64,000 nt of DNA, taken from an uncultured bacterium. GTDB taxonomy: Bacteria; Cyanobacteriota; Vampirovibrionia; Gastranaerophilales; Gastranaerophilaceae. Under the pieces are notes generated by a model, which was not told where the DNA came from, searched no databases, and was given only the letters and a program-made list of their open reading frames with translations. A program made the translations under genes and the position numbers. How positions within the stretch are numbered: the first letter of the stretch is position 1; the number at the start of each line of letters is the position of its first letter. The stretch lies in assembly GCA_949298805.1 (NCBI GenBank), contig CASFXY010000002.1:62001-126000 (forward strand), given 5' to 3'. Below, one piece after another: positions 9,023 to 18,510 of the stretch.

Positions 9023-10333
9023 TTATTTAACACCCCCGCAGCACTCACTAACAACCCCATGTTGAGTTTTGCCCCAATCCATAGTTTTTTTTGTAAATAT
9101 AATTTTAAAGATGATAAACATTGCTATAGGGAACCAAATAAGCACAATGTAAACTGCAGTTATTATTGCTTGCCATACTGCTCTGAAAAAACCGTAATGA
9201 GAATACTTAATTAATGAATAAATAAGACCGCATGCAAAAAATACCGAGGTACAAAAGAGCAAAAATATTGATGTCAAAATACTATCCTCGTAACCACGCA
9301 CAAACTTGAATGCCTGTATAAATAATTCTGCAATTAACCAAAACGGTAACAAAAACTCTGAAATATATGCAATTAAATCAAAACCAACCCTAAGCGACAT
9401 ATCTTTTGAAAAAAATACATCTTTTGCAAATTCCAAATATCTTCTTATACTGCCCTCAACCCAACGCCGTCTTTGTCGGATTAGGGCACTGAAACAAATA
9501 ACACCTTCTTCATATACAATAGCATCCTGACAAAAACGAATATCCCAACCCTTAATGTGCAATCTCGTTGACATATCCAAATCATCAGTAATCGTGTCAT
9601 TATTCCAGCCATTAATGTCTTGCAATGCCTTTCTTTTAATAATTTCACCATTACCCCTAAGCTCTACCGCACCTTTTACCGCATCTCTGCCAATTTGAAG
9701 ATAAGAATCAAACACATACTCGTTATATTGACAAGTGGTAAGAAAGTTTTGTTTGGCATTAATAATTGTTTTTCTCGCCTGAACGGCACCTACTGTTTCA
9801 GGTTCAAGTTTAGGCAATAAAAGATTGATAAACTCAGGTTCAATCCTTGCATCAGCATCAAAAACCAAAATGGCATCACCTTTTGAATTTTGAAAAGCAT
9901 CGTTCAAAACCGCGGATTTGCCCGGAAAAGCATTTTTATCGCGTATTAAAGCCTTAATTTTAGGATTATTTTTTTCCAGATTTTTAATAATCTGCCCTGT
10001 ATCATCGGTGGAACGATCATCAATTAAAATCAACTCATAATCATCATAATTAACATTTAAAATATTTTTGACAGTATCACAAATTACTTCATGCTCATTA
10101 TGACATGGAATCATAATAGTGATAAAAGGTCTGTAATTCGACACACACACTCTTGGATGCTTTTTCAGCTTGCGCCTTTGATGCTTAATTGAAAGATACA
10201 TATACAGCATATAAAGTGCCATAAAACATATCAAAAAAACAACAGCATAAGATGTTTTAAAATAATTTTGGAAAATAACCAAAAAAGCTAAAAGGCAAGA
10301 TATTATAAGTGTTAATGTTATTCTATCTTTCAT
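9023..10333 (-). CDS. Membrane glycosyltransferase family 2 (poly-GlcNAc/hyaluronan synthase-like)
   Basis: 436 aa. Two N-terminal hydrophobic helices (about 8-48), a cytoplasmic GT-A domain (about 68-300) and three or four C-terminal helices. Processive GT2 motifs are visible: IPCHNEHEV, LIDDRSTDDTG, VFDADARIEPEF, TDDLDMSTRL and the QRRRW acceptor/translocation motif. This architecture is shared by PgaC/IcaA poly-N-acetylglucosamine synthases and related enzymes. Its position as first gene of the murC-murB-ddl-ftsQ run suggests an envelope polymer, but the sugar cannot be read from sequence. No deacetylase or PgaD-like partner is adjacent. Confidence 0.85.
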   Translation of the reverse strand: MKDRITLTLIISCLLAFLVIFQNYFKTSYAVVFLICFMALYMLYMYLSIKHQRRKLKKHPRVCVSNYRPFITIMIPCHNEHEVICDTVKNILNVNYDDYELILIDDRSTDDTGQIIKNLEKNNPKIKALIRDKNAFPGKSAVLNDAFQNSKGDAILVFDADARIEPEFINLLLPKLEPETVGAVQARKTIINAKQNFLTTCQYNEYVFDSYLQIGRDAVKGAVELRGNGEIIKRKALQDINGWNNDTITDDLDMSTRLHIKGWDIRFCQDAIVYEEGVICFSALIRQRRRWVEGSIRRYLEFAKDVFFSKDMSLRVGFDLIAYISEFLLPFWLIAELFIQAFKFVRGYEDSILTSIFLLFCTSVFFACGLIYSLIKYSHYGFFRAVWQAIITAVYIVLIWFPIAMFIIFKIIFTKKTMDWGKTQHGVVSECCGGVK

Positions 10334-10491
10334 AAAACCAACGAATATAACTTCCTCAAATAAATTGTATCAAAAAATAAATATTGGTACAAAAACTAAA
10401 AAAATATTTACAATCATAGTCTAAACACAGGATAAAAAACGCAAAAAAGAGGTTTAAAATGAAAATATAGGTAAGTTTCAGAGGTGTTGAT

Positions 10492-10710
10492 ATGAATAAT
10501 TCGGAAATTTATATCCCTCAAACAAATGGCGAGGTATCTGACTCACTTACACAAAATTGGACTCCTCAAGCGTGCGAGTGTTATTCAATTAATTGCGACT
10601 GCAAAAAATGTTCAGTAGAAATTTCAAAGTATTCTTTTGTATGTCAAATGCCAAAAATTATAGAAATACTTCTTAAGACACACGGAAAGCCTCAGCACAA
10701 CTTATTTTAA
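10492..10710 (+). CDS. Small cysteine-containing protein, unknown
   Basis: 72 aa, preceded by GAGGTG five bases before the ATG, a good ribosome-binding site. The middle contains the cysteine cluster ACECYSINCDCKKC, five Cys within fourteen residues, suggesting metal binding or disulphides. No signal peptide is seen. It ends one base before the convergent gene at 10711. I recognise no family; the ribosome-binding site and gap-filling position argue that it is real. Confidence 0.6.
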   Translation: MNNSEIYIPQTNGEVSDSLTQNWTPQACECYSINCDCKKCSVEISKYSFVCQMPKIIEILLKTHGKPQHNLF

Positions 10711-11211
10711 TTACATTTCTTTTGTTTTATCCAGAAAAGTTTTTAAAGCTTCATTTTTATTTTGAGGCGTATCAAGTGTAATTCTCTTATCATCCTCGGT
10801 ATTCAAATCATTGAGAGTAACCATAGGCGAATAAAACCTTCTGACAAACAAAAGTACTACAAAAATTACAACCGAACTAATTGCAACCGCCAACATAACT
10901 TTAAGGAACATTTTTACCATTTTAGTAAGTTCCGAGCGGGTATCAGGTACAACCTTCCTTGTAAGCGCCACATTATCATTGGGTGAGCTTTGGACATCAT
11001 CAATTACTATCTGTCTTTGCTCGCCCAATCCCATTTCATCATTTAAGTCTAGGGCACCACTTTCGCTATCTGTATAAGAATTATCATCAGAAACAGCTTC
11101 AGTTTGAACATTTAAGTCAACCACACCTGTATCTTGCTCATTTTGTGCAAAAACAATTGAATTTGAAAAAATTATAAATACTGTAGCTATTAAAATCAAA
11201 AACTTATGCAT
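10711..11211 (-). CDS. Exported or membrane-anchored protein of unknown function
   Basis: 166 aa from the ATG at 11211, chosen because it yields a clear signal peptide (MHKFLILIATVFIIFSNS, cleavage probably after VFAQ) and overlaps the RNase E/G stop by eight bases; a longer in-frame extension to 11310 would bury that signal. After a short acidic Asp/Ser-rich stretch there is a strong transmembrane helix (about 108-130, VMLAVAISSVVIFVVLLFVRRF) and a polar C-terminal tail of about 37 residues. The N-out/C-in single-pass layout is inferred. No domain recognised. Confidence 0.7.
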   Translation of the reverse strand: MHKFLILIATVFIIFSNSIVFAQNEQDTGVVDLNVQTEAVSDDNSYTDSESGALDLNDEMGLGEQRQIVIDDVQSSPNDNVALTRKVVPDTRSELTKMVKMFLKVMLAVAISSVVIFVVLLFVRRFYSPMVTLNDLNTEDDKRITLDTPQNKNEALKTFLDKTKEM

Positions 11212-12925
11212 TTTTAGCCTTCCTTGTTCTTCGTACCGTTCTTTTAGGCTTTGTAGCTTCTGCTTGTAAGGTAGTATCCGATTGTTCGGAATTGGAATCT
11301 TCAACGACATTTTCTACTTTTTGTGCCTCTTTCTTCTGAGTTTTTTTGGTTTTTCTTGAAACTTTTTTGGTTTTCTTTACTTCGATAGTTTCTTGATTTT
11401 CAGACTCTGAAGCATCATTTACAACACTTTCATGCTTAAGGTTTTCATCTTTTTTGACTTCAACTTCAAATATTTTACCAATTGCCGCATCTATTATAAC
11501 TTCGGCAGAGGTATCCAAAAATGACTCGTCAGCTTGAGTTTGTGTATTTTCAACAACATCATTCTGTTTATTAAAATCCTTATTGAATTTATTTCTTTTA
11601 TCCTTCTTATTAAATTTTTGCTGATTATTGCTTGGCTTGGCATCAGTATTAAAATTTGCAGCAAAAGGACCTTTTATTTTATTCATTTTTGCGCGTGTTT
11701 CGCCCAGAGCATTAGAAGATTGAAATTTTAATTCTTCAACAATAAAACCCTGTCCGCCACATTTATCACATTTTTTTGTAAAAATTTCTGCAAGAGATTG
11801 ACCTTGTCTGTGCCTTGTAAGTTCAACAAGACCAAGGTCAGACAACTGCCCAATCTGAGGTTTAGCTTTGTCTTGCTCAAGAGCAAGTTCAAAGTGCTCA
11901 AGCACCGCAAGTTTATCCATTCTAGAAACCATATCAATAAAGTCTACGACAACCATACCGCCTATATTTCTAAGCTTCAACTGACGTGCAATTTCATCTG
12001 CAGCCTGCAAATTTGTTTTCAAAATTGTTTCAGCCTGCGTTGCAGAGCTGGTGAATTTTCCGCTGTTAACATCAACAACCGTCAAAGCTTCTGTTTGCTG
12101 GATAAATAAATAACCGCCCAAGGGTAAATTAACTTTTGTTTGCAAAGCGGCATGTATTTCTTTGTTAACTCCGGTTGCAACTAGCAAAGGTTCTGAGCCC
12201 TTATGCATACTGACTTTAACATTAATATTCCAGTGTTGTAACAGCTGTGAAGTTCTGTGTAGCGCAAAAGGTGTATCCACAATTATTTCTTCTACATCTT
12301 CGCTGCAAGCCTCACGAATGACTCTATAGAGCAAGTCCTGATCACGATACAATAAGCAGGGAGGATTAGCAGTATCTGCTGCAGTTACTATTGAATTCCA
12401 TTTTTCTAACAATATTTCAATATCTTCTTGAATTTCTGCCTCAGACTGACCTTCAGCCTCAGTCCTAACAATAACACCGACACCGACTGGTTTTAAAAGG
12501 CTCACGATAGATTTCAAACGGGCACGTTCTTTATTGGAAACTATCTTTCTTGAAACATTAATTCCGGTTTCGTCGGGCAACAATACCAAAAATCTGCCCG
12601 GCAAACTCAAAGATGTTGTAACTCTGGGACCTTTATGCCCTGTAGGTTCTTTTTCAACCTGAACAATTAATTTTTGATTTGGCTTAACCTTGTCTTTTAA
12701 TGCACCCTTACCTGCAATATCATTTGCATGAATAAAGGCCATTTTATCACTCATACCAACATCCAAAAAAGCAGCCTCGATACTGGGTAAAACATTGTCT
12801 ACTCTTGCCAGATAAACGTCCCCCATAAGTACATCACCCTTTGACACAAAAAATTCGTTTACTTTGCCATTATCAATAACGGCGGCTATGTTGTCTTTTT
12901 CGGAAATTACAATTTTTTTTGACAT
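11204..12925 (-). CDS. rng: Ribonuclease E/G, cyanobacterial type
   Basis: 573 aa single-strand endoribonuclease acting in RNA decay and rRNA processing. The catalytic core (about 1-400) has an S1-like domain beginning with GDVYLARVDNVLPSIEAAF, the magnesium-binding VVDVNSGKF and VVDFIDM segments, and the zinc-link CDKCGGQGF near residue 395. A low-complexity tail of about 165 residues rich in Lys, Asn, Glu and Thr follows, ending in PKRTVRRTRKAKNA. Cyanobacterial enzymes have a comparable short core and basic tail. Downstream is the small membrane protein overlapping by eight bases; upstream is a DUF2344 gene, a common neighbour of rng. Confidence 0.95.
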   Translation of the reverse strand: MSKKIVISEKDNIAAVIDNGKVNEFFVSKGDVLMGDVYLARVDNVLPSIEAAFLDVGMSDKMAFIHANDIAGKGALKDKVKPNQKLIVQVEKEPTGHKGPRVTTSLSLPGRFLVLLPDETGINVSRKIVSNKERARLKSIVSLLKPVGVGVIVRTEAEGQSEAEIQEDIEILLEKWNSIVTAADTANPPCLLYRDQDLLYRVIREACSEDVEEIIVDTPFALHRTSQLLQHWNINVKVSMHKGSEPLLVATGVNKEIHAALQTKVNLPLGGYLFIQQTEALTVVDVNSGKFTSSATQAETILKTNLQAADEIARQLKLRNIGGMVVVDFIDMVSRMDKLAVLEHFELALEQDKAKPQIGQLSDLGLVELTRHRQGQSLAEIFTKKCDKCGGQGFIVEELKFQSSNALGETRAKMNKIKGPFAANFNTDAKPSNNQQKFNKKDKRNKFNKDFNKQNDVVENTQTQADESFLDTSAEVIIDAAIGKIFEVEVKKDENLKHESVVNDASESENQETIEVKKTKKVSRKTKKTQKKEAQKVENVVEDSNSEQSDTTLQAEATKPKRTVRRTRKAKNA

Positions 12926-12944
12926 AAACTAATCCTTTTAAATC

Positions 12945-13631
12945 TTATAAAACTTTCATATTTTTATCGAAAAAACAAACCCTTTTTACATTAAACAAAT
13001 AATTCTCACCATATACATGCTTTAAAAATTCATCTGCACGCAAAGAGGGGATATCGACATCCTGACCTGTTTTTAGAACAAAAGTCAAAATACCTTCTTT
13101 AAATTCCAAAGAATTTAAAGACTTCCGATAATTAATAACTTTATTTAAACCTTTTTTTGTTTTTCTTTCGATTAAAATATCATCGCAAGATAAACACTTT
13201 TTTGTATTATACTCTATATCTTTAAAATTTAAAATACTCTCATTTTTGTTGAGTATCGGAATTGCTTGGTATTTTGCCCACTGTATAAGCGTATCAAGCG
13301 GGGGTAATTTTGTTAAGACATCAGAAAAATCTCGACATTCAACAAGTTTTACATTTTTATTTGTATTTTTTTCAAACAAATCCTTAAAATTCTCAATAAT
13401 GGGCTCATGAGTTTGAAAATAAACAAGTTCGCAATCACTTTCGATGAATAACGGAAGTGCAGGCGAAAAACCTGTTTTGGGAATTTTATTAAACCCCTCA
13501 CTTAAGACAAGTTTGAGATTACAGCGCCTTAAGGTTTTGATAATAAGGTTTTGCCAATCTAAATGTGAAATATATTTCAGCTCACCGTATTTTGTCAGTT
13601 TTAGTCTGTATTTATAAATTTTTTCCTGCAT
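12945..13631 (-). CDS. TIGR03936/DUF2344 radical-SAM-associated protein
   Basis: 228 aa. The opening YRLKLTKYGELKYISHLDWQ and the following SEGFNKIPKTGFSPALPL are typical of DUF2344, a family normally fused to or next to a B12-binding radical SAM protein and frequently upstream of rng. Here no radical SAM gene is adjacent, so the partner must be elsewhere. The biochemical role of the family is not established. It overlaps the small upstream gene by 20 bp and is followed by rng after 19 bp. Confidence 0.85.
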   Translation of the reverse strand: MQEKIYKYRLKLTKYGELKYISHLDWQNLIIKTLRRCNLKLVLSEGFNKIPKTGFSPALPLFIESDCELVYFQTHEPIIENFKDLFEKNTNKNVKLVECRDFSDVLTKLPPLDTLIQWAKYQAIPILNKNESILNFKDIEYNTKKCLSCDDILIERKTKKGLNKVINYRKSLNSLEFKEGILTFVLKTGQDVDIPSLRADEFLKHVYGENYLFNVKRVCFFDKNMKVL

Positions 13632-13830
13632 TTTTTAATGCTTTAAACTTATTCTGAACCCTGAACTTAGAAGTATTTTCAAGGACCTTATTTAGTATAT
13701 CTTCTCGATGAGTACGATTTAACTCACCTATTTTTTCCAGAGTATCCTTAATCTGTATCGCACGCGCTTGTTTAATCATTTGATTAAAAGCGCACTCATT
13801 TATATAACTCCTAGAAATCGGACTCTCCAT
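13612..13830 (-). CDS. Small basic helical protein, unknown
   Basis: 72 aa, predicted almost wholly helical, with basic residues throughout (KQARAIQIKDTLEKIG, FRVQNKFKALKNAGKNL). No signal peptide or known motif. It lies upstream of and overlaps the DUF2344 gene by 20 bp on the same strand, which suggests translational coupling. Supported by position and an open frame without competition on the other strand; otherwise unsupported. Confidence 0.55.
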   Translation of the reverse strand: MESPISRSYINECAFNQMIKQARAIQIKDTLEKIGELNRTHREDILNKVLENTSKFRVQNKFKALKNAGKNL

Positions 13831-13871
13831 AAAAAAACTATACCATTTTTTATTAATATAGGCATGTGAAA

Positions 13872-14459
13872 TTAAGATTTGTTACATAAAAATTCAAAAT
13901 AATTTAAAACATCATCTGTATAAAATCTGTTTTTTGAAGAAAAAGGCAATACATCAACACCAAAGTATTTTTTTGTCTGCGCAATCTTTTTTGCAATTTC
14001 ATTTCTGGAAATATAATCACATTTTGAAAGTATAACAAAATTAGCTATATTATTTACGCTAAGCCACTCATGCATTTGAAAATCATTTTTCTGAATTTCA
14101 TGTCTTGCATCAATAAATTGAACACAACAAGTCAGATTGACTCTTTTTAAAAGATATTCCTCAAGGTTATTTTGCCACTGTGCCTGTTCGGCTTTAGATA
14201 CTTTTGCATAACCATAACCAGGCAAGTCTGCAATTATAAATGAATTTGAACTTGTGCGCAGTTCAAACAAATTAATAAGTCGAGTTTTCCCTGGAGTATT
14301 AGATGTTTTTGCCAACCTTTGATTATTTGCTAATGTATTTATAAAGGTAGATTTTCCCACATTTGAACGCCCCAAAAGGGCAAATTCACACAGCTGTGAC
14401 TGAATACAAAGTTTAAGATTTGGAGAGCTTAGTAAAAAACTCGCTTGTTTTATTATCAT
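13872..14459 (-). CDS. engB: Ribosome biogenesis GTPase EngB/YsxC
   Basis: 195 aa, the usual length. TRAFAC GTPase needed for 50S assembly. G1 is GRSNVGKST, G2 region NTPGKTRLIN, G3 DLPGYGYAKV (the EngB-specific form), G4 SKCD. The start overlaps the upstream small gene by 47 bp, a long overlap; the N-terminal IKQASFLLSSPNL matches the normal EngB beginning, so this start is kept. Confidence 0.95.
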   Translation of the reverse strand: MIIKQASFLLSSPNLKLCIQSQLCEFALLGRSNVGKSTFINTLANNQRLAKTSNTPGKTRLINLFELRTSSNSFIIADLPGYGYAKVSKAEQAQWQNNLEEYLLKRVNLTCCVQFIDARHEIQKNDFQMHEWLSVNNIANFVILSKCDYISRNEIAKKIAQTKKYFGVDVLPFSSKNRFYTDDVLNYFEFLCNKS

Positions 14460-14697
14460 AATTAGGTGTTCTCAACTCATTAATCCGTTTTTTATATACA
14501 ACGGCAGACAGCAAATTATACACATTATCATTATTTACAACATTAACCTGAATTGTATCATCCATAATTTCCACATTTACCGATTTTGTACTTACAAAAT
14601 CAGATTTAAGATTTGCAATTTGTATAATTTTTTTGCGCAAAACACCCAAAGGCTGTGCAATAAAGTCTTCGAATGATTTAAGGATGACATTTCTCAT
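14413..14697 (-). CDS. Conserved-looking small protein upstream of engB, unknown
   Basis: 94 aa, no signal or membrane segment, with alternating beta-strand-like stretches (VNVEIMDDTIQVNVVNN). It ends inside engB with a 47-bp overlap. No family recognised. The gene is the first in a short minus-strand run that is divergent from speE. Confidence 0.55.
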   Translation of the reverse strand: MRNVILKSFEDFIAQPLGVLRKKIIQIANLKSDFVSTKSVNVEIMDDTIQVNVVNNDNVYNLLSAVVYKKRINELRTPNYDNKTSEFFTKLSKS

Positions 14698-14772
14698 AAT
14701 CTTGCAATTATTATAGCAAATAATTTGCTTTTTTGTATAATAAATTAAGAGAGCTTAATAAAGGATATTAAA

Positions 14773-15615
14773 ATGTATCATGAAATAAACCCTATGCACT
14801 ACGGAGTGGCTATTGAAAGAGATGAAACATTATTCAAAGATAAATCAGAATTTCAGGAAGTAGAAATATTTAAAAGCAAAGGATTGGGCAATGTCCTCAC
14901 TCTTGACGGACTTATGATGACAACCGAAAAGGATGAGTTTTTCTATCATGAAATGATTTCACATATCCCCCTTATTGCACACAAAAATCCTGAATATGTT
15001 CTTGTTATAGGCGGTGGCGACGGCGGAACGGTAAGAGAAGTTTTAAAGCACACATCTGTTAAAAGTGTGGAAATGTGCGAAATTGACAATATGGTAATAG
15101 AAGCAAGTAAAAAATTCCTACCCTCAATATCATCCAAATTGGACGACCCCAAGGTTAAAATATTTGTTGAAGATGCCATTGAGTTTATAAAAAACAAAAA
15201 TAATTGTTACGATGTAGTTTTAATAGATTCGACAGACCCCATGGGTCCAGGGGAAGGCTTATTTACCGAAGAATTTTATACAAATGTAAAAAATTCATTG
15301 AAAGAAGGCGGAATTGTTGTTGCGCAATCAGAATCACCATTTGCAAATGAAATTGAAATGGGCAAAATGTATAAATTATTAAGAAAAGTATTCAAAAATG
15401 TTGCCCCATATTGCGGGCCCATCCCCACATATCCGGGCGGATACTGGTCATGGGCATTTTGTTCCGACAATGTTGAAATCCCTCATTGTCACAAAAAAGT
15501 AGATAAACAACGAGCCGATGAAATTTCAAAAAATTGCAAACTGTATAACACAAGAATGCAGACAGCGGTCTTTGATGTACCGAATTTTGTAAAAAAAATA
15601 GCGCTTGGTGAATAA
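14773..15615 (+). CDS. speE: Spermidine synthase
   Basis: 280 aa aminopropyltransferase converting putrescine and decarboxylated S-adenosylmethionine to spermidine. The N-terminal beta domain is followed by a methyltransferase-like fold with GGGDGGTVREVLKH for dcSAM binding and DSTDPMGPGEGLF containing the catalytic Asp. An AAAGGA ribosome-binding site precedes the ATG. No speD or speA is in the window. aroA follows immediately, which is an unusual metabolic pairing and probably only co-transcription. Confidence 0.95.
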   Translation: MYHEINPMHYGVAIERDETLFKDKSEFQEVEIFKSKGLGNVLTLDGLMMTTEKDEFFYHEMISHIPLIAHKNPEYVLVIGGGDGGTVREVLKHTSVKSVEMCEIDNMVIEASKKFLPSISSKLDDPKVKIFVEDAIEFIKNKNNCYDVVLIDSTDPMGPGEGLFTEEFYTNVKNSLKEGGIVVAQSESPFANEIEMGKMYKLLRKVFKNVAPYCGPIPTYPGGYWSWAFCSDNVEIPHCHKKVDKQRADEISKNCKLYNTRMQTAVFDVPNFVKKIALGE

Positions 15616-15616
15616 T

Positions 15617-16918
15617 TTGAACGATATTACGGTAAAAAAAGCAATAAAAGGACTCAAGGGAACATTTACAATCCCGCCGGATAAATCTGTTTCGCACCGC
15701 AGCTTGATTTTTGGTGCACTTACTGGCGGAAAAGTTAAAATTAACAATTTTTCACACGGTGAGGACTGCAGAGCAACACTAAAAATTATAAAAAATCTCG
15801 GTTGTGAAGTAAGTTTTCTTGACGAAAGAACACTTATATTAAACGCCCCAAAAGAACTTAAAAGCCCCTTAGAAGTTCTTGATTGCGGTAATTCAGGTAC
15901 ATCAATGAGATTGTTATCCGGCATGCTTGCCGCACAAAACTTTAAAAGCATACTTGTCGGAGATAACAGTCTTTCAAAACGCCCAATGAAACGCATAATT
16001 GAACCATTAAGCCTTATGGGTGCCAAAATTAAATCGAACGATTTTAAAGCACCGCTTGAAATATTTGGTACAAAATTAAGCCCAATTGAATACCATAGCC
16101 CTATTGCTTCGGCGCAGGTAAAATCCTGCTTGCTGCTCGCAGGTGTAAATACACAAGGGACAACAACGATTTATGAAAATATCCTATCAAGAAACCATTC
16201 CGAAAAAATGTTTAAATATCTCGAGGCAGAAATTGAAACAGGTAAAGACAACAAAGGATATTATACAAAAATAAAAAAATCTCAGCTTGCACCCAAAGAT
16301 ATCAATATTGTGGGCGATATATCTTCGGCAGCGTTTTTTATGGTTATGGCAGCAATAATTCCTGACAGCGAAATAATTATAAAAAATGTCGGTATAAACC
16401 CCACGCGCACAGGAATTTTAGATATTTTTGACAAAATGAACGTAAATTACACCATTTTAGATAAAAAAATAATTTCAAACGAAGAAAGTGCAGATATAAA
16501 AATCTCGTATAGCCCCCATATAGAAGGCTGTGAAATATCTGGCGAAATAATTCCAAGACTTATAGATGAACTGCCGATTATTGCGGTTTTAGCAGCACGC
16601 GCAAACGGGCAAACAATTGTAAAAGATGCACAAGATTTAAGAAATAAGGAATCAGACAGAATTAGTGCATTATCTCAAGGGTTAAAGAAAATAGGTATAG
16701 ACATGGAAGAAAAACAAGACGGCTTTATTATAAACGGAAGCCAAAAAGATTTTTCAGGAGGCAAAGAAGTACAGACATACCTTGACCATAGACTTGCAAT
16801 GAGCTTTTTTACCGCAGGATTATTATGTAAAAATTCGATAAATATAAAAGATTTCATCTGGGTTAATACCTCATTTCCTGAATTTTTACCAATTTTTAAC
16901 ACAATTTATTCCACATAA
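15617..16918 (+). CDS. aroA: 3-phosphoshikimate 1-carboxyvinyltransferase (EPSP synthase)
   Basis: 433 aa from the TTG at 15617, preferred because GGTGA (15607-15611) lies five bases upstream and the frame then opens NDITVKKA; in-frame TTG 15605 and GTG 15608 are alternatives that would overlap speE. The enzyme joins PEP and shikimate 3-phosphate in the chorismate pathway. Motifs: PPDKSVSHR for PEP and shikimate binding, DCGNSGTSMRLL, and RNKESDRI near the C-terminus. aroH, the next step after chorismate toward Phe/Tyr, is at 34395. Confidence 0.95.
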   Translation: MNDITVKKAIKGLKGTFTIPPDKSVSHRSLIFGALTGGKVKINNFSHGEDCRATLKIIKNLGCEVSFLDERTLILNAPKELKSPLEVLDCGNSGTSMRLLSGMLAAQNFKSILVGDNSLSKRPMKRIIEPLSLMGAKIKSNDFKAPLEIFGTKLSPIEYHSPIASAQVKSCLLLAGVNTQGTTTIYENILSRNHSEKMFKYLEAEIETGKDNKGYYTKIKKSQLAPKDINIVGDISSAAFFMVMAAIIPDSEIIIKNVGINPTRTGILDIFDKMNVNYTILDKKIISNEESADIKISYSPHIEGCEISGEIIPRLIDELPIIAVLAARANGQTIVKDAQDLRNKESDRISALSQGLKKIGIDMEEKQDGFIINGSQKDFSGGKEVQTYLDHRLAMSFFTAGLLCKNSINIKDFIWVNTSFPEFLPIFNTIYST

Positions 16919-16938
16919 GGGCAATTTTTAGCCTTTAC

Positions 16939-18510
16939 ATGTTTTATTGCTGTATGGAAAGAATAAATTCAAAATATTTAACATATCCTAAAATTCCCGA
17001 CATGCAAAGCGGTACAACAAAATTAAAAATTTTTTATACTAACGACTGGCATGGGCAAACAGATAATATGGGTGCAACATTAGGTGCATCATTACAATTT
17101 GATTCCAGTACGAAAGGTCAAAATATTGATACATTAAAACTTAGTGCCGGAGACAGTTGGTCGGGAGGCAACGAGAAAAAAAACAAATTAATACTTAATC
17201 TGATGAACTACATGGGTTTTGATGCAAGTACCATAGGCAACCATGAGCTTGATGCCGGCTCAAAGAAATTCGTTGATACAATTAAAGGCACAAATGCAAC
17301 AAAATTTGTTTCATCAAACTTAAAAACAAGCAGCGGGCAAAACATAAGCGGTGTAGTAAGCTCATTAATAGAAGAAAAAAACGGCAATAAATACGGTATT
17401 ATAGGCTTATCACCTCTGGATTTAAAAACGGTCGTAGCAACAGAGAAAATACCAGATTTAAATGTTTTGGATTTTGAACAAACCGTAAAAAATACGCAAG
17501 CGGAAATTAACAAACTTAGAGCAAACGGCATAAATAAAATTATTATTTTATCTCACATAGGAAAAGATTTAGACCAAAAACTTGCCGCACAACTGGACGG
17601 AGTTGATATAATAGTCGGCGGTCACTCTCATGACAAGATTGAAGGCGCAAAAGAAGGTGAAAATCTGCTAAGAAGCAAATCGGGCGAGCCTGTTATAATT
17701 CTTCAAACAGGTCAAAATGCAGATAATTACGGTATTTTAGACGTAGAATTTGATGAAAACGGAATATTAACCAGAGTTGCAAATTCCGTTGTTGAAACAA
17801 ACAAATCTAAAAACTCAATTATTGACAACATCAGAGATTCTGAAATTGGAAGCTCGCCACAAATCGCAACAATAAAAGAGATTGATCCAATGCCTGAAAA
17901 CAGAAAGATAACACCTAGTGCATGGACAGCGAAAATTGCAGATTCAATGAGAGAAGCTCTGAATACAGATATTGCAATAATAAACAGTGCAAACATAAGA
18001 AAAGTTCCACAAATTGGCAAACTAACGGAACGTGATGTTGAAGAATCAGCACCGATGAAAAATCGCTTGATAAAAACTCAAATGAGCGAAGAACAAATAG
18101 TTTCAGCAATTAAAAGTGCAGCATATCGTTCTTTCGGCGCGGTTGACAGTTACCCCGGATTATTGCAATGCAGCGGTATAAAATATAGCGCAGACACAAA
18201 CGGCAATTTACTCTTTTTAAGTTTTATCGACAAAAACGGCAATGAAACACAAATAGATGTAAATAACCCGTCAAAAACAAAAATGTACTCAGTTGCACTT
18301 GACAGTTTTCTTGCAAACGGACAAGAATACCCCGATATGAAACCAAAGGGTCAAATTCAGGAATTTGATTTCGACAAAGACAAAACTATGATTGACTACC
18401 TAAAAAAACAACAAGATAAAGACTCATTGGTAATTAAAGACGATGGCAGACTGAAAATAGTACAAACATCGCAACCCCAACGAAAAAGCAATAATATGAG
18501 AAACATTTAA
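16939..18510 (+). CDS. 5'-nucleotidase/UshA-family metallophosphoesterase without visible signal peptide
   Basis: 523 aa. Calcineurin-like domain (about 28-280) with TNDWHGQ metal site, TIGNHELDAG, LSHIGKD and GGHSHD, then a 5'-nucleotidase C-terminal domain (about 320-500) with AIINSANIRKVPQIGKLTERD and SYPGLLQCSGIKY. Such enzymes dephosphorylate nucleotides or related phosphoesters and are usually exported, but no hydrophobic signal is present at the N-terminus; an ATG at 16954 is an alternative start and does not create one. No good ribosome-binding site is close to either ATG. The final 77 bp overlap the convergent uppP. Confidence 0.85.
   Translation: MFYCCMERINSKYLTYPKIPDMQSGTTKLKIFYTNDWHGQTDNMGATLGASLQFDSSTKGQNIDTLKLSAGDSWSGGNEKKNKLILNLMNYMGFDASTIGNHELDAGSKKFVDTIKGTNATKFVSSNLKTSSGQNISGVVSSLIEEKNGNKYGIIGLSPLDLKTVVATEKIPDLNVLDFEQTVKNTQAEINKLRANGINKIIILSHIGKDLDQKLAAQLDGVDIIVGGHSHDKIEGAKEGENLLRSKSGEPVIILQTGQNADNYGILDVEFDENGILTRVANSVVETNKSKNSIIDNIRDSEIGSSPQIATIKEIDPMPENRKITPSAWTAKIADSMREALNTDIAIINSANIRKVPQIGKLTERDVEESAPMKNRLIKTQMSEEQIVSAIKSAAYRSFGAVDSYPGLLQCSGIKYSADTNGNLLFLSFIDKNGNETQIDVNNPSKTKMYSVALDSFLANGQEYPDMKPKGQIQEFDFDKDKTMIDYLKKQQDKDSLVIKDDGRLKIVQTSQPQRKSNNMRNI

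Noticed and set aside
15526-16026. 166-codon minus-strand frame antisense to aroA
   Set aside because: aroA on the plus strand has clear EPSP-synthase motifs; the antisense frame is a shadow.
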